This document shows positions 35,377 to 43,695 of a stretch of 64,000 bases of DNA, piece after piece (position 1 is the first letter of the stretch; each line of letters opens with the position of its first letter). The stretch lies in assembly GCF_000218545.1 (NCBI RefSeq), contig NC_015671.1, positions 3,348,001 to 3,412,000 of the forward strand, given 5' to 3'. The notes beneath the pieces are model-generated. The model did not search any database, was not told the origin of the DNA, and saw nothing but the letters and a program-made list of their open reading frames with translations. A program made the translations under genes and the position numbers. The stretch comes from Cellulomonas gilvus ATCC 13127 (GTDB lineage: Bacteria; Actinomycetota; Actinomycetes; Actinomycetales; Cellulomonadaceae).

Positions 35377-36261
35377 TCAGCGGTGCTGCACCGCGCGTTC
35401 GGCCAGCTCCTGCGGCCCGACGACGAACCCGCCCGCGTCCACGACCGTCCCACCGGCGGCCGCGTGCAGCGCCGCGGCCACGCGCGCCACGGTCGGAGCC
35501 ACGCGCTGGCGCGCGATGTCCGCGAGCGCCGAGCCCTCCTGCTCGTCGGGTGCGGTCCACGTGATCCGGTACGCCCACGGGCCGTAGTCGCGCCAGCTCA
35601 GCGTCGAGAGCACCACCGGGACCTCGGTGGACCTGCTGGTGCGCAGCGTGACGTCGCCGTCGTAGTCGAACGCCGCGGTGACCGCGTACGTCTGCGGCCC
35701 GGGCGCATCGGGTCCGGGTGACGGGGTGACGCGCGCGCCGACCATCGCGGGCCGGACCAGGGGAAGCACGTCCGCGAGCGTCAGCGGCACCGCGGACCAC
35801 AGCGTGAGTGCCACCACCGAGCCCGGTTCGGGCGCCATGACCTGCGCGCGCTGCGCGGGGACGACCAGCCCGCCCGTCCGCCGTGCCGCGGCGACGAACC
35901 ACGCGCGCACCTGTGACGACGCCTCGCCGTCGAGCGCGAACAGGTCCAGCGGGCCGGGCACCCGCAGGCCGTCGCGGGCCGTCTGCTCGTCCAGGGGGTG
36001 CGGACCCGCGAGCGCGGCGTCGTCGGTGAGGCGCAGCCGGCCCGGCTGCGCGGGCACCTCGTCCTGCACCACCAGGCCCCGGAACCGCGCACCCGTCATG
36101 GGGCGGCTGCTCGCGGCGACGGCCGCCACGGGGTCCTGCTCCCACGCCGCACCCGGGAACCAGGCGCGGGCCAGGGCCTCGACGTCGCGCCCCGGCGGGA
36201 GTCCGGCGGGCAGTGCCAGGACATGACGACCGTCGTGCTCGGCAGGAAGCGCGGCATCCAT
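35377..36261 (-). CDS. Uncharacterised protein, paralog of the 16423-17562 product
   Basis: This 294-residue soluble protein without signal peptide shares, in order, four blocks with the product at 16.4 kb: RHVLALPAGLPPGRDVEALA near the start, QVRAWFVAAARRTGGLVV in the middle, PWAYRITWTAPDEQE, and the closing helix APTVARVAAALHAAAGGTV followed by DAGGFVVGPQE. Its middle segment is about 85 residues shorter. Function is unknown. The start ATG is the only good one after the intergenic repeat. It is convergent with the transglutaminase gene (15-bp gap). Confidence 0.72.
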   Translation of the reverse strand: MDAALPAEHDGRHVLALPAGLPPGRDVEALARAWFPGAAWEQDPVAAVAASSRPMTGARFRGLVVQDEVPAQPGRLRLTDDAALAGPHPLDEQTARDGLRVPGPLDLFALDGEASSQVRAWFVAAARRTGGLVVPAQRAQVMAPEPGSVVALTLWSAVPLTLADVLPLVRPAMVGARVTPSPGPDAPGPQTYAVTAAFDYDGDVTLRTSRSTEVPVVLSTLSWRDYGPWAYRITWTAPDEQEGSALADIARQRVAPTVARVAAALHAAAGGTVVDAGGFVVGPQELAERAVQHR

Positions 36262-36307
36262 GACGGGACCCTAGGCCCGGCGTGTTACCCCCACATTGCC
36301 GCCCCCA

Positions 36308-36345
36308 CCCCGCCGACCTGGTACTTGTCCGCCAGCTCGGCGGGG
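36308..36345 (-). repeat. Dispersed palindromic repeat, copy 1
   Basis: The arms CCCCGCCGACCTGG (36308-36321) and CCAGCTCGGCGGGG (36332-36345) pair at 13 of 14 positions around the 10-nt loop TACTTGTCCG. This is the same element, reversed, as the copies at 43.6, 50.4 and 51.6 kb. It lies between the 3' end of a small membrane-protein gene and the start of the paralog gene. Confidence 0.75.
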
Positions 36346-36380
36346 GGTGGCCGGGGGGTGGGGCGGCGGTTGTGCACCGG

Positions 36381-36435
36381 TTGTCCACAGGGGGCACGCC
36401 TGGGATATCCACGGTGTGGGTAAGCCTGTGGACAA
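36381..36435. promoter_or_regulatory. Cluster of three DnaA-box-like 9-mers
   Basis: TTGTCCACA (36381-36389) is a perfect actinobacterial DnaA box. ATATCCACG (36405-36413) differs from TTATCCACA at two positions. TGTGGACAA (36427-36435) is a perfect box on the other strand. The spacings are 24 and 22 bp, close to two helical turns. The cluster lies in a short intergenic gap with no replication gene nearby. Confidence 0.5.
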
Positions 36436-36444
36436 GTCCGAGGG

Positions 36445-36771
36445 TCAGAGGACGAAGACCGCCGCGAGGAAGCACGCGTAGCTCGCGCCGCCCGCGACGG
36501 CGAGCGTCTGCGAGAGCCGGTCCCAGCCCGGGCGCCGCGCCGCGTTCAGCAGCGCGGCCGCCAGGAGCGCCCACGTCACGGTGTGCGCATGCTCGACCAC
36601 CGCACCGCGCAGCCCGTCGGCCTCGGGCACGTCGACACCGTCACCGACGGTCGCGAACACCACCGCGACCACCAGCGCACCCGCCCCGCCCAGCACGTAC
36701 GGCCAGCGACGCGCTGCGGCCGGCGCGGCAGGACCGGGCGCGGCGGGACCCGGCGCGGCGGGGTCCGGCAC
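36445..36771 (-). CDS. Hypothetical small membrane protein
   Basis: This 108-residue protein has an Ala/Pro-rich N-terminus (PAAPGPAAPGPAAPAAARR, about 5-25) and three hydrophobic helices (about 28-47, 62-76 and 90-107). The GTG start at 36771 lies 2 bp beyond the DinB gene stop, so the two are co-transcribed. An alternative start further up would overlap the DinB gene. No family is recognised. Confidence 0.6.
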   Translation of the reverse strand: MPDPAAPGPAAPGPAAPAAARRWPYVLGGAGALVVAVVFATVGDGVDVPEADGLRGAVVEHAHTVTWALLAAALLNAARRPGWDRLSQTLAVAGGASYACFLAAVFVL

Positions 36772-36773
36772 CG

Positions 36774-37304
36774 TCAGGCCCGGACGTCGTGCAGGTGGTG
36801 GACCACGTCGTGCAGGAAGTACTGGCCCAGGGTGCGGACCGTGAACACCGACCCGTTGGAGCGACGGCCGGTGCGGTCCCACGCGTCGCCGGGGACCGCG
36901 TCGAACCGGTCGGCCGTCGCATCGGCCGCGACCACGAGCTCGTCGGCCACGACCGTCGGGTCCTGCAGGTCGTACCGGTCCTCACGCGCGGTGGCGTCCT
37001 GGTCCCAGTTGGCGAACAGCGGGTCGTCGTGCTCGAGCATGAGGTCCAGGCGCTCGCCGAACAGGCGGAACACGTCCCGCACGTGCGCGCCGTACTCGAG
37101 CGGCGACCACGTGGTGGGCGCGGGGCGCTCGCGCGCGTCGGCGCGGTGCAGCGCGGAGACGTACCGCGGCGCGAGGTCGCGCACGGTCGCGCCGATCTGT
37201 GCGGGCTCCACGTCCGACGCGGTGAACCCGCACTCGTCGCAGCGCTCCTGGAGCACCCAGGTCCAGTCCTTCTCGTCGGGCACGATCGGGTCCGCGTCGC
37301 TCAT
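36774..37304 (-). CDS. DinB/DUF664-family protein
   Basis: This 176-residue protein of the DinB-like four-helix-bundle superfamily has putative metal-binding His residues at SPLEYGAHVRDVFRLF (first) and QYFLHDVVHHLHDV (C-terminal pair). Members are metal-dependent hydrolases or thiol (mycothiol) transferases. In actinobacteria mycothiol-linked detoxification is a fair guess, but it is not shown here. An N-terminal CDECG segment adds two Cys. The ATG at 37304 matches the family start. The frame continues upstream without homology. Confidence 0.8.
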   Translation of the reverse strand: MSDADPIVPDEKDWTWVLQERCDECGFTASDVEPAQIGATVRDLAPRYVSALHRADARERPAPTTWSPLEYGAHVRDVFRLFGERLDLMLEHDDPLFANWDQDATAREDRYDLQDPTVVADELVVAADATADRFDAVPGDAWDRTGRRSNGSVFTVRTLGQYFLHDVVHHLHDVRA

Positions 37305-37362
37305 GGGCAGCACGCTAGCAACGACGTCCGGGCGCGCGTCAGAGGGTTCCGGCCGCCAGCAG

Positions 37363-37722
37363 CTAGGCGTACTCGTCGTCGGACAGGACACGGGACCGGA
37401 TGAGGAACCGGACCCCCTCAGGCGCCTCGAGCGAGAACCCCGCACCGCGGCCGGCCACCACGTCGATGGTCAGGTGGGTGTGCTTCCAGTACTCGTACTG
37501 CGCGCGGGTCATCCACACCGGGACCAGTCCGCCGTCGCCCAGGTCCAGGTCCCCCAGGTGCACGTCCACGTCACCCGTGAGGAACTCGCCCGCGGGGTAG
37601 CACATGGGCGACGAGCCGTCGCAGCACCCGCCGGACTGGTGGAACATCAGCTCGCCGTGCTGAGCCCGCAGCGAGCGCAGGAGCTCCGCCGCCGCCGGGG
37701 TGACCGCCACACGTTCGACCAT
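37363..37722 (-). CDS. DUF779 family protein (partner of aldehyde dehydrogenase)
   Basis: This 119-residue cytosolic protein has the family hallmark MFHQSGGCCDGSSPMCYP, with three Cys and one His that could bind metal, and PVWMTRAQYEYWKHTHLTIDVV. DUF779 genes are nearly always next to ExaC-type aldehyde dehydrogenases, as here. Function is unknown. A role in metal handling or as a modifier of the dehydrogenase is often suggested. The ATG at 37722 follows GAAGGAGATGGCGG. It lies 132 bp after the dehydrogenase stop. Confidence 0.88.
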   Translation of the reverse strand: MVERVAVTPAAAELLRSLRAQHGELMFHQSGGCCDGSSPMCYPAGEFLTGDVDVHLGDLDLGDGGLVPVWMTRAQYEYWKHTHLTIDVVAGRGAGFSLEAPEGVRFLIRSRVLSDDEYA

Positions 37723-37854
37723 GCCGCCATCTCCTTCGTCGTGCACCGCGTCCGGCCGGACACAGGTCCGTGGCCCCGCCGCCGCGCGTCCCGTGGACCG
37801 CGCACGTGCCACGCGGTCCACGGGACGGCCCCGGACGACGGGGCGCCGGCCGGC

Positions 37855-39378
<1,524 letters not shown>

Positions 39379-39458
39379 ACGTCTGGCTCCCTTCGGGTGC
39401 ACGGGCGCCAGGGGGCTGGGCGCCCGGTGGCGCGGCGTCGTTGCCGCGCTCTGCCGCG

Positions 39459-39493
39459 ACGCTAGGCACGCGGACGTTGCAGCACCGTTGCAG
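39459..39493 (-). promoter_or_regulatory. Candidate activated promoter of the aldehyde dehydrogenase gene
   Basis: On the minus strand two direct CTGCAACG repeats (39493-39486 and 39482-39475) lie 11 bp apart, one helical turn. They sit just upstream of a candidate -10, TAGCGT (39464-39459). This would place an activator next to RNA polymerase. The GAF-domain regulator encoded at 40.3-41.6 kb is the natural candidate. Confidence 0.4.
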
Positions 39494-39537
39494 CCGCTCG
39501 ACAGCCGCTCGACGTCCGACGAGGCCGCCCACCCGCC

Positions 39538-40317
39538 TCAGCCCGCGAGCGCCGCCCGCAGGAACGCGATGTCCTCCGCCTGGCGCTCGGCCGGCGTCTC
39601 CACCAGCGCGTCGCACCCCGCCTCACGCACCACGTGCGCGATGAGCTCGGGCGGGATGGTGCCCGTGGCGAAGTTCGCGTGCCGGTCGCGGCCCGAGCCC
39701 GCCTCGTCCCGGGAGCTGTTGGCGTGCACCAGGTCGATGCGGCCGGTGATGGCGCGCACGCGGTCCACCACGGTCTCCAGGTCCTCGCCCGCGGCCCACG
39801 CGTGGCACGTGTCGAGGCACAGCCCCACGTCGTACCCGCCGATCGCGTCCCACAGCATCGCGAGCCGGTCCAGCGACCGCGCGCACGCGTTCTCCCCGCC
39901 CGCGGTGTTCTCCACCAGCACGCGCACGCCGAACGTGGCGCGCTCGAACAGCTTGCGCCAGTTCTCGACCCCGACCGCGACGTCGTCGCCGTCGCCCACG
40001 TGGCCGCCGTGCACGACGAGCCCGCGCGCCCCGAGCACGGCCGCCGCGGCACTGTGCTGCGCGACCATGGTCCGGCTGGGGATGCGGACGCGGTTGTTGG
40101 TCGAGGCGACGTTGACCAGGTACGGCGCGTGCACGTACACGCCCAGCCCGCTGTCCAGCAGCGCCTGCGCATCCTCGCGCGGGACGGGCTTCTTCCACCC
40201 CTGCGGGTCCGCGAGGAAGATCTGCACGCACTGCGCGTCGATCTGCGGGGCCGTGCCCACCGGGTCGTCGTCCCGCACGTGCGCGCCGATCAGCACCCGG
40301 TTCTCGTCGTCGGTCAT
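39538..40317 (-). CDS. nfo: Deoxyribonuclease IV (AP endonuclease, Nfo family)
   Basis: This 259-residue TIM-barrel metal-dependent endonuclease cleaves DNA at abasic sites in base-excision repair. Metal-ligand blocks are visible: VYVHAPYLVNVAS, GLVVHGGHVGDG, VRVLVENTAGGENA (Glu), LCLDTCHAWAAG (Asp/His), IDLVHANSSRDEAGSGRDRH and LVETPAE (terminal Glu). The ATG at 40317 overlaps the stop of the upstream GAF regulator gene by 4 bp, so the two are on one message, an unusual partnership for a repair enzyme. Confidence 0.92.
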   Translation of the reverse strand: MTDDENRVLIGAHVRDDDPVGTAPQIDAQCVQIFLADPQGWKKPVPREDAQALLDSGLGVYVHAPYLVNVASTNNRVRIPSRTMVAQHSAAAAVLGARGLVVHGGHVGDGDDVAVGVENWRKLFERATFGVRVLVENTAGGENACARSLDRLAMLWDAIGGYDVGLCLDTCHAWAAGEDLETVVDRVRAITGRIDLVHANSSRDEAGSGRDRHANFATGTIPPELIAHVVREAGCDALVETPAERQAEDIAFLRAALAG

Positions 40318-41564
40318 GCCTGCGACAGTAGGCGAGACCGGTGACGCCCGTCCGGCGGGGCCAGGTCGGCCTCGAGCCGCGCGAGCCGGGCGACCGCACG
40401 CAGGTGGCTCGCGGAGCCGGGTGGGCTCGCGGCGACGAGCGCCTGCCACGCGCCGTAGTCGTCGGCGCCCTCGTCGGACGCCGCCCACCGGACGATCACG
40501 CGCGGGTCGCGCGTGGCGAGCACCGCGGCGCGCACCTCCTCGGTGACCGCCGTGCGCACGCGCAGCACGCCGGGCGACGACGAGCGCGGCAGCACGGGCC
40601 CCGTGTAGGAGCCGACCGCCTGCTCGACGTCCCCGAGCGCGAGCGCGTCCCGCACCGCGTCCACGTCCGTGCGGACCGGGCGCGTGAGCCGGTACGGGCG
40701 CGACTCGCTCAGCAGCGGACCGACGATCCGGCGCAGCCGCGAGACCTCGGCGCGCACGGTCACGCCGGACAGCTCCGCCTCGCTGAGCAGCACGGCGAGC
40801 CCGTCCGCCGTCAGGCCGCCCGGGTGCTCGGCGAGCAGCAGCAGGATCTCGGCGTGCCGGCCGGACAGCCGGTGCGCCGACCCGTCCACGACGAGCGTGC
40901 CGCCCTGGCTGCCGAGCACGCGCAGCGTGGGTGCGGGCGGCCCGGCCGCGCGGCCCGCGGCGTTGCCCACGGTCGCCTCGACCGCGGTCGCGGTGGCGCG
41001 CACCAGCTGCATCGCCAGGCTCGTCGCGACCACCGGCCCGCCCGTGATGTCGAGCACGCCGAGCATGCGCCCGTCCGCGTCGTGCACGGGTGCGGCGGCG
41101 CAGTTCCACGGCTGCACGGGCCGCGCCCAGTGCTCGGAGCCGATGACCTGCACGTCCCGGTTGGTCGCGAGCGCGGTGCCCGGTGCGTTGGTGCCCGCGC
41201 AGTCCTCGCTCCAGACCGCACCCTCGACGAACCCGGCCCGCCCGATCGCGCGGCGCACGCGGCGGTTGCCGTCCACCCACAGCAGGCGGCCGCTCGCGTC
41301 GGTGAGGGCCGCGACCCACTGCGGGTCCTGCGAGAGCAGGAGCTGGCGCACCACGGGGATCGCGGCGGACAACGGCGTCTGCCGCCGCAGGCCGGCCAGG
41401 TCGTTGTCGGACAGGTCGTCGCGCGGCGCGGGGCGCTCGGGGTCCACGCCGCTGCGGCGGCTGCGCTGCCAGGAGTCCGCGACCAGCCGACGGACCCGGC
41501 CGGGCACGCGGCCCGTGCTCACGAACGCGTCCTGGTCCGCGCGCACGTCGGCGGTGGTGGTCAC
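40314..41564 (-). CDS. GAF-domain transcriptional regulator (AcoR-like, no AAA+ domain)
   Basis: This 416-residue regulator starts VRRLVADSWQRSRRSGVDPE, the AcoR/acetoin-regulator N-terminus. A GAF sensor follows (FVEGAVWSEDCAGTNAPGTAL; QPWNCAAAPVHDADGRMLGVLDITG), then a C-terminal winged-helix region (GTLVVDGSAHRLSGRHAEILLLL; EVSRLRRIVGPL). The sigma-54 AAA+ domain of classical AcoR is absent, as usual for actinobacteria. Such regulators commonly sit beside ExaC-type aldehyde dehydrogenase and DUF779 genes, as here. The GTG at 41564 has GGGAGG 5 nt upstream. Confidence 0.87.
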   Translation of the reverse strand: MTTTADVRADQDAFVSTGRVPGRVRRLVADSWQRSRRSGVDPERPAPRDDLSDNDLAGLRRQTPLSAAIPVVRQLLLSQDPQWVAALTDASGRLLWVDGNRRVRRAIGRAGFVEGAVWSEDCAGTNAPGTALATNRDVQVIGSEHWARPVQPWNCAAAPVHDADGRMLGVLDITGGPVVATSLAMQLVRATATAVEATVGNAAGRAAGPPAPTLRVLGSQGGTLVVDGSAHRLSGRHAEILLLLAEHPGGLTADGLAVLLSEAELSGVTVRAEVSRLRRIVGPLLSESRPYRLTRPVRTDVDAVRDALALGDVEQAVGSYTGPVLPRSSSPGVLRVRTAVTEEVRAAVLATRDPRVIVRWAASDEGADDYGAWQALVAASPPGSASHLRAVARLARLEADLAPPDGRHRSRLLSQA

Positions 41565-41630
41565 GCGCACCTCCCGTCGTCCGGGGACGCCGCGGCGGGG
41601 ACCGGCCACGGCGCCGACCGTTCGAGTGTA

Positions 41631-41644
41631 AGGACCAAGGTCCT
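41631..41644. promoter_or_regulatory. Palindromic operator between GAF regulator and TetR genes
   Basis: AGGACCAAGGTCCT is a near-perfect 14-bp palindrome (6-bp arms AGGACC/GGTCCT) 47 bp upstream of the TetR start and 66 bp upstream of the GAF regulator start. It could be the TetR autoregulatory site or control both genes. The GGACC-AA-GGTCC core also resembles DosR-type boxes, which I cannot exclude. Confidence 0.5.
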
Positions 41645-41691
41645 ATCCCGGCAGGTCCGGGTGATCTGACGTTCTGTGCGAGACTGTCAGC

Positions 41692-42297
41692 ATGCCCAAG
41701 ATCATCGGCGGGTCGCTCCACGAGCACCGCGAGCAGACCCGACAGAAGCTGTTCGCCGCGCTGTCGACGCTCATGGCCGAGCAGGGCTTCGACGCCATCA
41801 CGCTCGCCGAGATCGCGCAGGCCGCGGGCGTCGGGCGCACCGCCGTCTACAACCACTTCCCGGACAAGGAAGCCCTCCTGGTCGGGTTCATCACGCACGA
41901 GACCGAGCAGTACGCCGCGACGCTGCAGCGCGCGCTCGACGACATCGACGACCCCGTCGAGCGGCTGCGCACCTACGTGAGCCAGCAGATCCAGCTCAAG
42001 CGCGTCTACCACCTGGCCCCCGGACCCGAGCTGCGCTCCGTCCTGTCGCGTCAGACGCAGGCCCGCGTGCGCGAGCACGTCGTCGTCGTCGAGCGGATCC
42101 TGCGGGACATCCTCACCGACGGCATCGCGTCGGGCGCGTTCCCCGAGCAGGACCTGGACACCACGGTCCCGCTGGTCAACGCGTGCCTGTCCGGGCGCGG
42201 TGTCCCCGACGAGGGCCCCGAGCGGGACCGTGCGATCGAGCAGACCGAGACGTTCGTGCTGCGCGCGGTCGGCGCTCCCGTCCTGATCCCCGCGTGA
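41692..42297 (+). CDS. TetR/AcrR-family transcriptional regulator
   Basis: This 201-residue repressor has a helix-turn-helix at about residues 24-60 (QGFDAITLAEIAQAAGVGRT and AVYNHFPDKEALL) and a ligand-binding C-terminal domain of about 140 residues with no recognisable ligand signature. Its own promoter region holds the palindrome AGGACCAAGGTCCT. Its stop overlaps the following methyltransferase gene by 4 bp (GTGA), so both are on one transcript. It is divergent from the GAF regulator. It is the only TetR gene in the window and so a conceivable, but unproven, owner of the 35-bp operators. Confidence 0.92.
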   Translation: MPKIIGGSLHEHREQTRQKLFAALSTLMAEQGFDAITLAEIAQAAGVGRTAVYNHFPDKEALLVGFITHETEQYAATLQRALDDIDDPVERLRTYVSQQIQLKRVYHLAPGPELRSVLSRQTQARVREHVVVVERILRDILTDGIASGAFPEQDLDTTVPLVNACLSGRGVPDEGPERDRAIEQTETFVLRAVGAPVLIPA

Positions 42298-43553
42298 GCG
42301 GCCGGGGCCGCGGTCGTCGGCCCGCGAGCGCCGGTGACCCGGGCCGCGGCACCGGACGCGGCGGCACCACCCGACGGCCCGCACGTCCCGGCCCCGCCGA
42401 GCGCGCGGCTCGCCCGCGCCGCGACGACGAGCAGCCCGCGGGCCGCCCGCGCGGCGAGCGCTCGGCGGGACGTCCGGCGGCCGGACCGCCCCGCCCCGCA
42501 CGCACGCGCGTCGAGCTGACGTTCCTGCCCGGCCTGGGCGAGGTGCTCGCCGACGAGGCCGCCGAGGTGCTGGGGGCCCGCCCCCGTCCCGTGCCCGGTC
42601 GCGACGACGCGCTCGTCGTCGACCTGCCCGGCGCGCTCGCCGACGTGCGCCGCCTGCGGACGGCGGTCGCCGCGTTCGTCGCGCTGCACTTCGACGTCCC
42701 GCGCCCCCGGGCCCTCCTGAGCGGGGACCACCTGGCCCGGATCGTCGCGGCCGCGTACGCGTCGCTGCGCGTCGCGGGCTCCTCGACGTTCCGGTTCGAG
42801 GCCGCCGGCGCCGACTCGTCCGTGTTCGCCCGCCTGGGCGACGAGCTCGCGTCGGCGACGGGCCTGCGGCACGACGAGCAGGACGGCGAGCTCGTCGTGA
42901 AGGTGCGTCGGGGCGCTCGTCGGGACACCGCCGCGGCCGAGCAGGACCCGGGCTGGGACGTGCTCGTGCGCGTCGGACCCCGGCCGTTGTCCGCGCGCAC
43001 CTGGCGCGTCACCGACTTCCCCGGCGCCGCGAACGCGACCATCGCGGCCGCCATGGTGCGGCTCGCGGGCCCGCGGGACGACGAGCGCGTCCTCAACCTC
43101 ATGTGCGGCTCGGGCACGCTCCTGGTCGAGCGCCTCCTCGCGGCCCCGGCCGCCGCGGCCGTGGGGTTGGACCTGGCCGACGACGCGCTGGACGCGGCGC
43201 GCGACAACCTCGAGGCCGCGGGCCTGACCCGCCGCGCGTCGCTGGTCCGCGCCGACGCGCTCGACCCGTCGTCGTGGCCCGCGGGCACCGCACCGGCCGA
43301 CCTGATCCTGGCCGACCCGCCCTGGGGCACGCTGCACGGCTCGCACGCCGACGCCCGCGCCGTGCACGCGGGGCTGCTCCGCGCGGCCCACGCCGCCGCA
43401 GCGCCCGGTGCGCGGCTCGTCGTGCTCACGCACGAGGTCAAGGTCATGGAGCAGGCGGTCCGGGACGCCGACGCGCTGTGGCGCGCTCACCCGCCGGTCC
43501 GGGTGTTCGCCAAGGGCCACCACCCCCGCATCTGGCTCCTCACCCGCCCCTAG
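42294..43553 (+). CDS. THUMP-type class I RNA methyltransferase
   Basis: This 419-residue protein has an Arg/Gly/Pro/Ala-rich disordered region of about 75 residues, a THUMP-like RNA-binding part (RVELTFLPGLGEVLADEAAE; SSTFRFEAAGADSS), and a Rossmann methyltransferase domain with motif I VLNLMCGSGTLLVERLL, motif II AVGLDLADDALDAA and motif IV LILADPPWG. This order fits the RlmL/TrmN group that methylates guanine N2 in rRNA or tRNA. The exact target is open. The GTG at 42294 overlaps the TetR stop. The low-complexity N-terminus is in frame but may be shorter in reality. Confidence 0.8.
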   Translation: MSGRGRGRRPASAGDPGRGTGRGGTTRRPARPGPAERAARPRRDDEQPAGRPRGERSAGRPAAGPPRPARTRVELTFLPGLGEVLADEAAEVLGARPRPVPGRDDALVVDLPGALADVRRLRTAVAAFVALHFDVPRPRALLSGDHLARIVAAAYASLRVAGSSTFRFEAAGADSSVFARLGDELASATGLRHDEQDGELVVKVRRGARRDTAAAEQDPGWDVLVRVGPRPLSARTWRVTDFPGAANATIAAAMVRLAGPRDDERVLNLMCGSGTLLVERLLAAPAAAAVGLDLADDALDAARDNLEAAGLTRRASLVRADALDPSSWPAGTAPADLILADPPWGTLHGSHADARAVHAGLLRAAHAAAAPGARLVVLTHEVKVMEQAVRDADALWRAHPPVRVFAKGHHPRIWLLTRP

Positions 43554-43573
43554 CCCCTTTCCCCCCGGCCCCA

Positions 43574-43660
43574 CGCCGAGCTGGCGGATAGGTACCAGTT
43601 CGCGGGATGGGTGCGCCGGGGGCGTGCGCCGAACTGGCGGATAGGTACCAGTTCGGCGGG
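43574..43660 (+). repeat. Dispersed palindromic repeat, copies 2 and 3
   Basis: Copy 2 is 43574-43606 and copy 3 is 43627-43660. Both contain CTGGCGGATAGGTACCAG flanked by CCGA/TTCG arms. Copy 3 has a perfect CGCCGAACTGG/CCAGTTCGGCG stem. Their CTGG cores start at 43581 and 43634, 53 bp apart. They fill the gap between the methyltransferase stop and the thioredoxin/NHL gene start. Confidence 0.78.
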
Positions 43661-43695
43661 ATGAGGGGGGTGGCGGGGTGGGGGAGGATGGGGGC

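Noticed and set aside
36381..36435. Possible chromosomal origin (DnaA boxes)
   Set aside because: Only three boxes, no AT-rich unwinding region, and no dnaA, dnaN, rpmH or parAB nearby. Kept only as a DnaA-box cluster.
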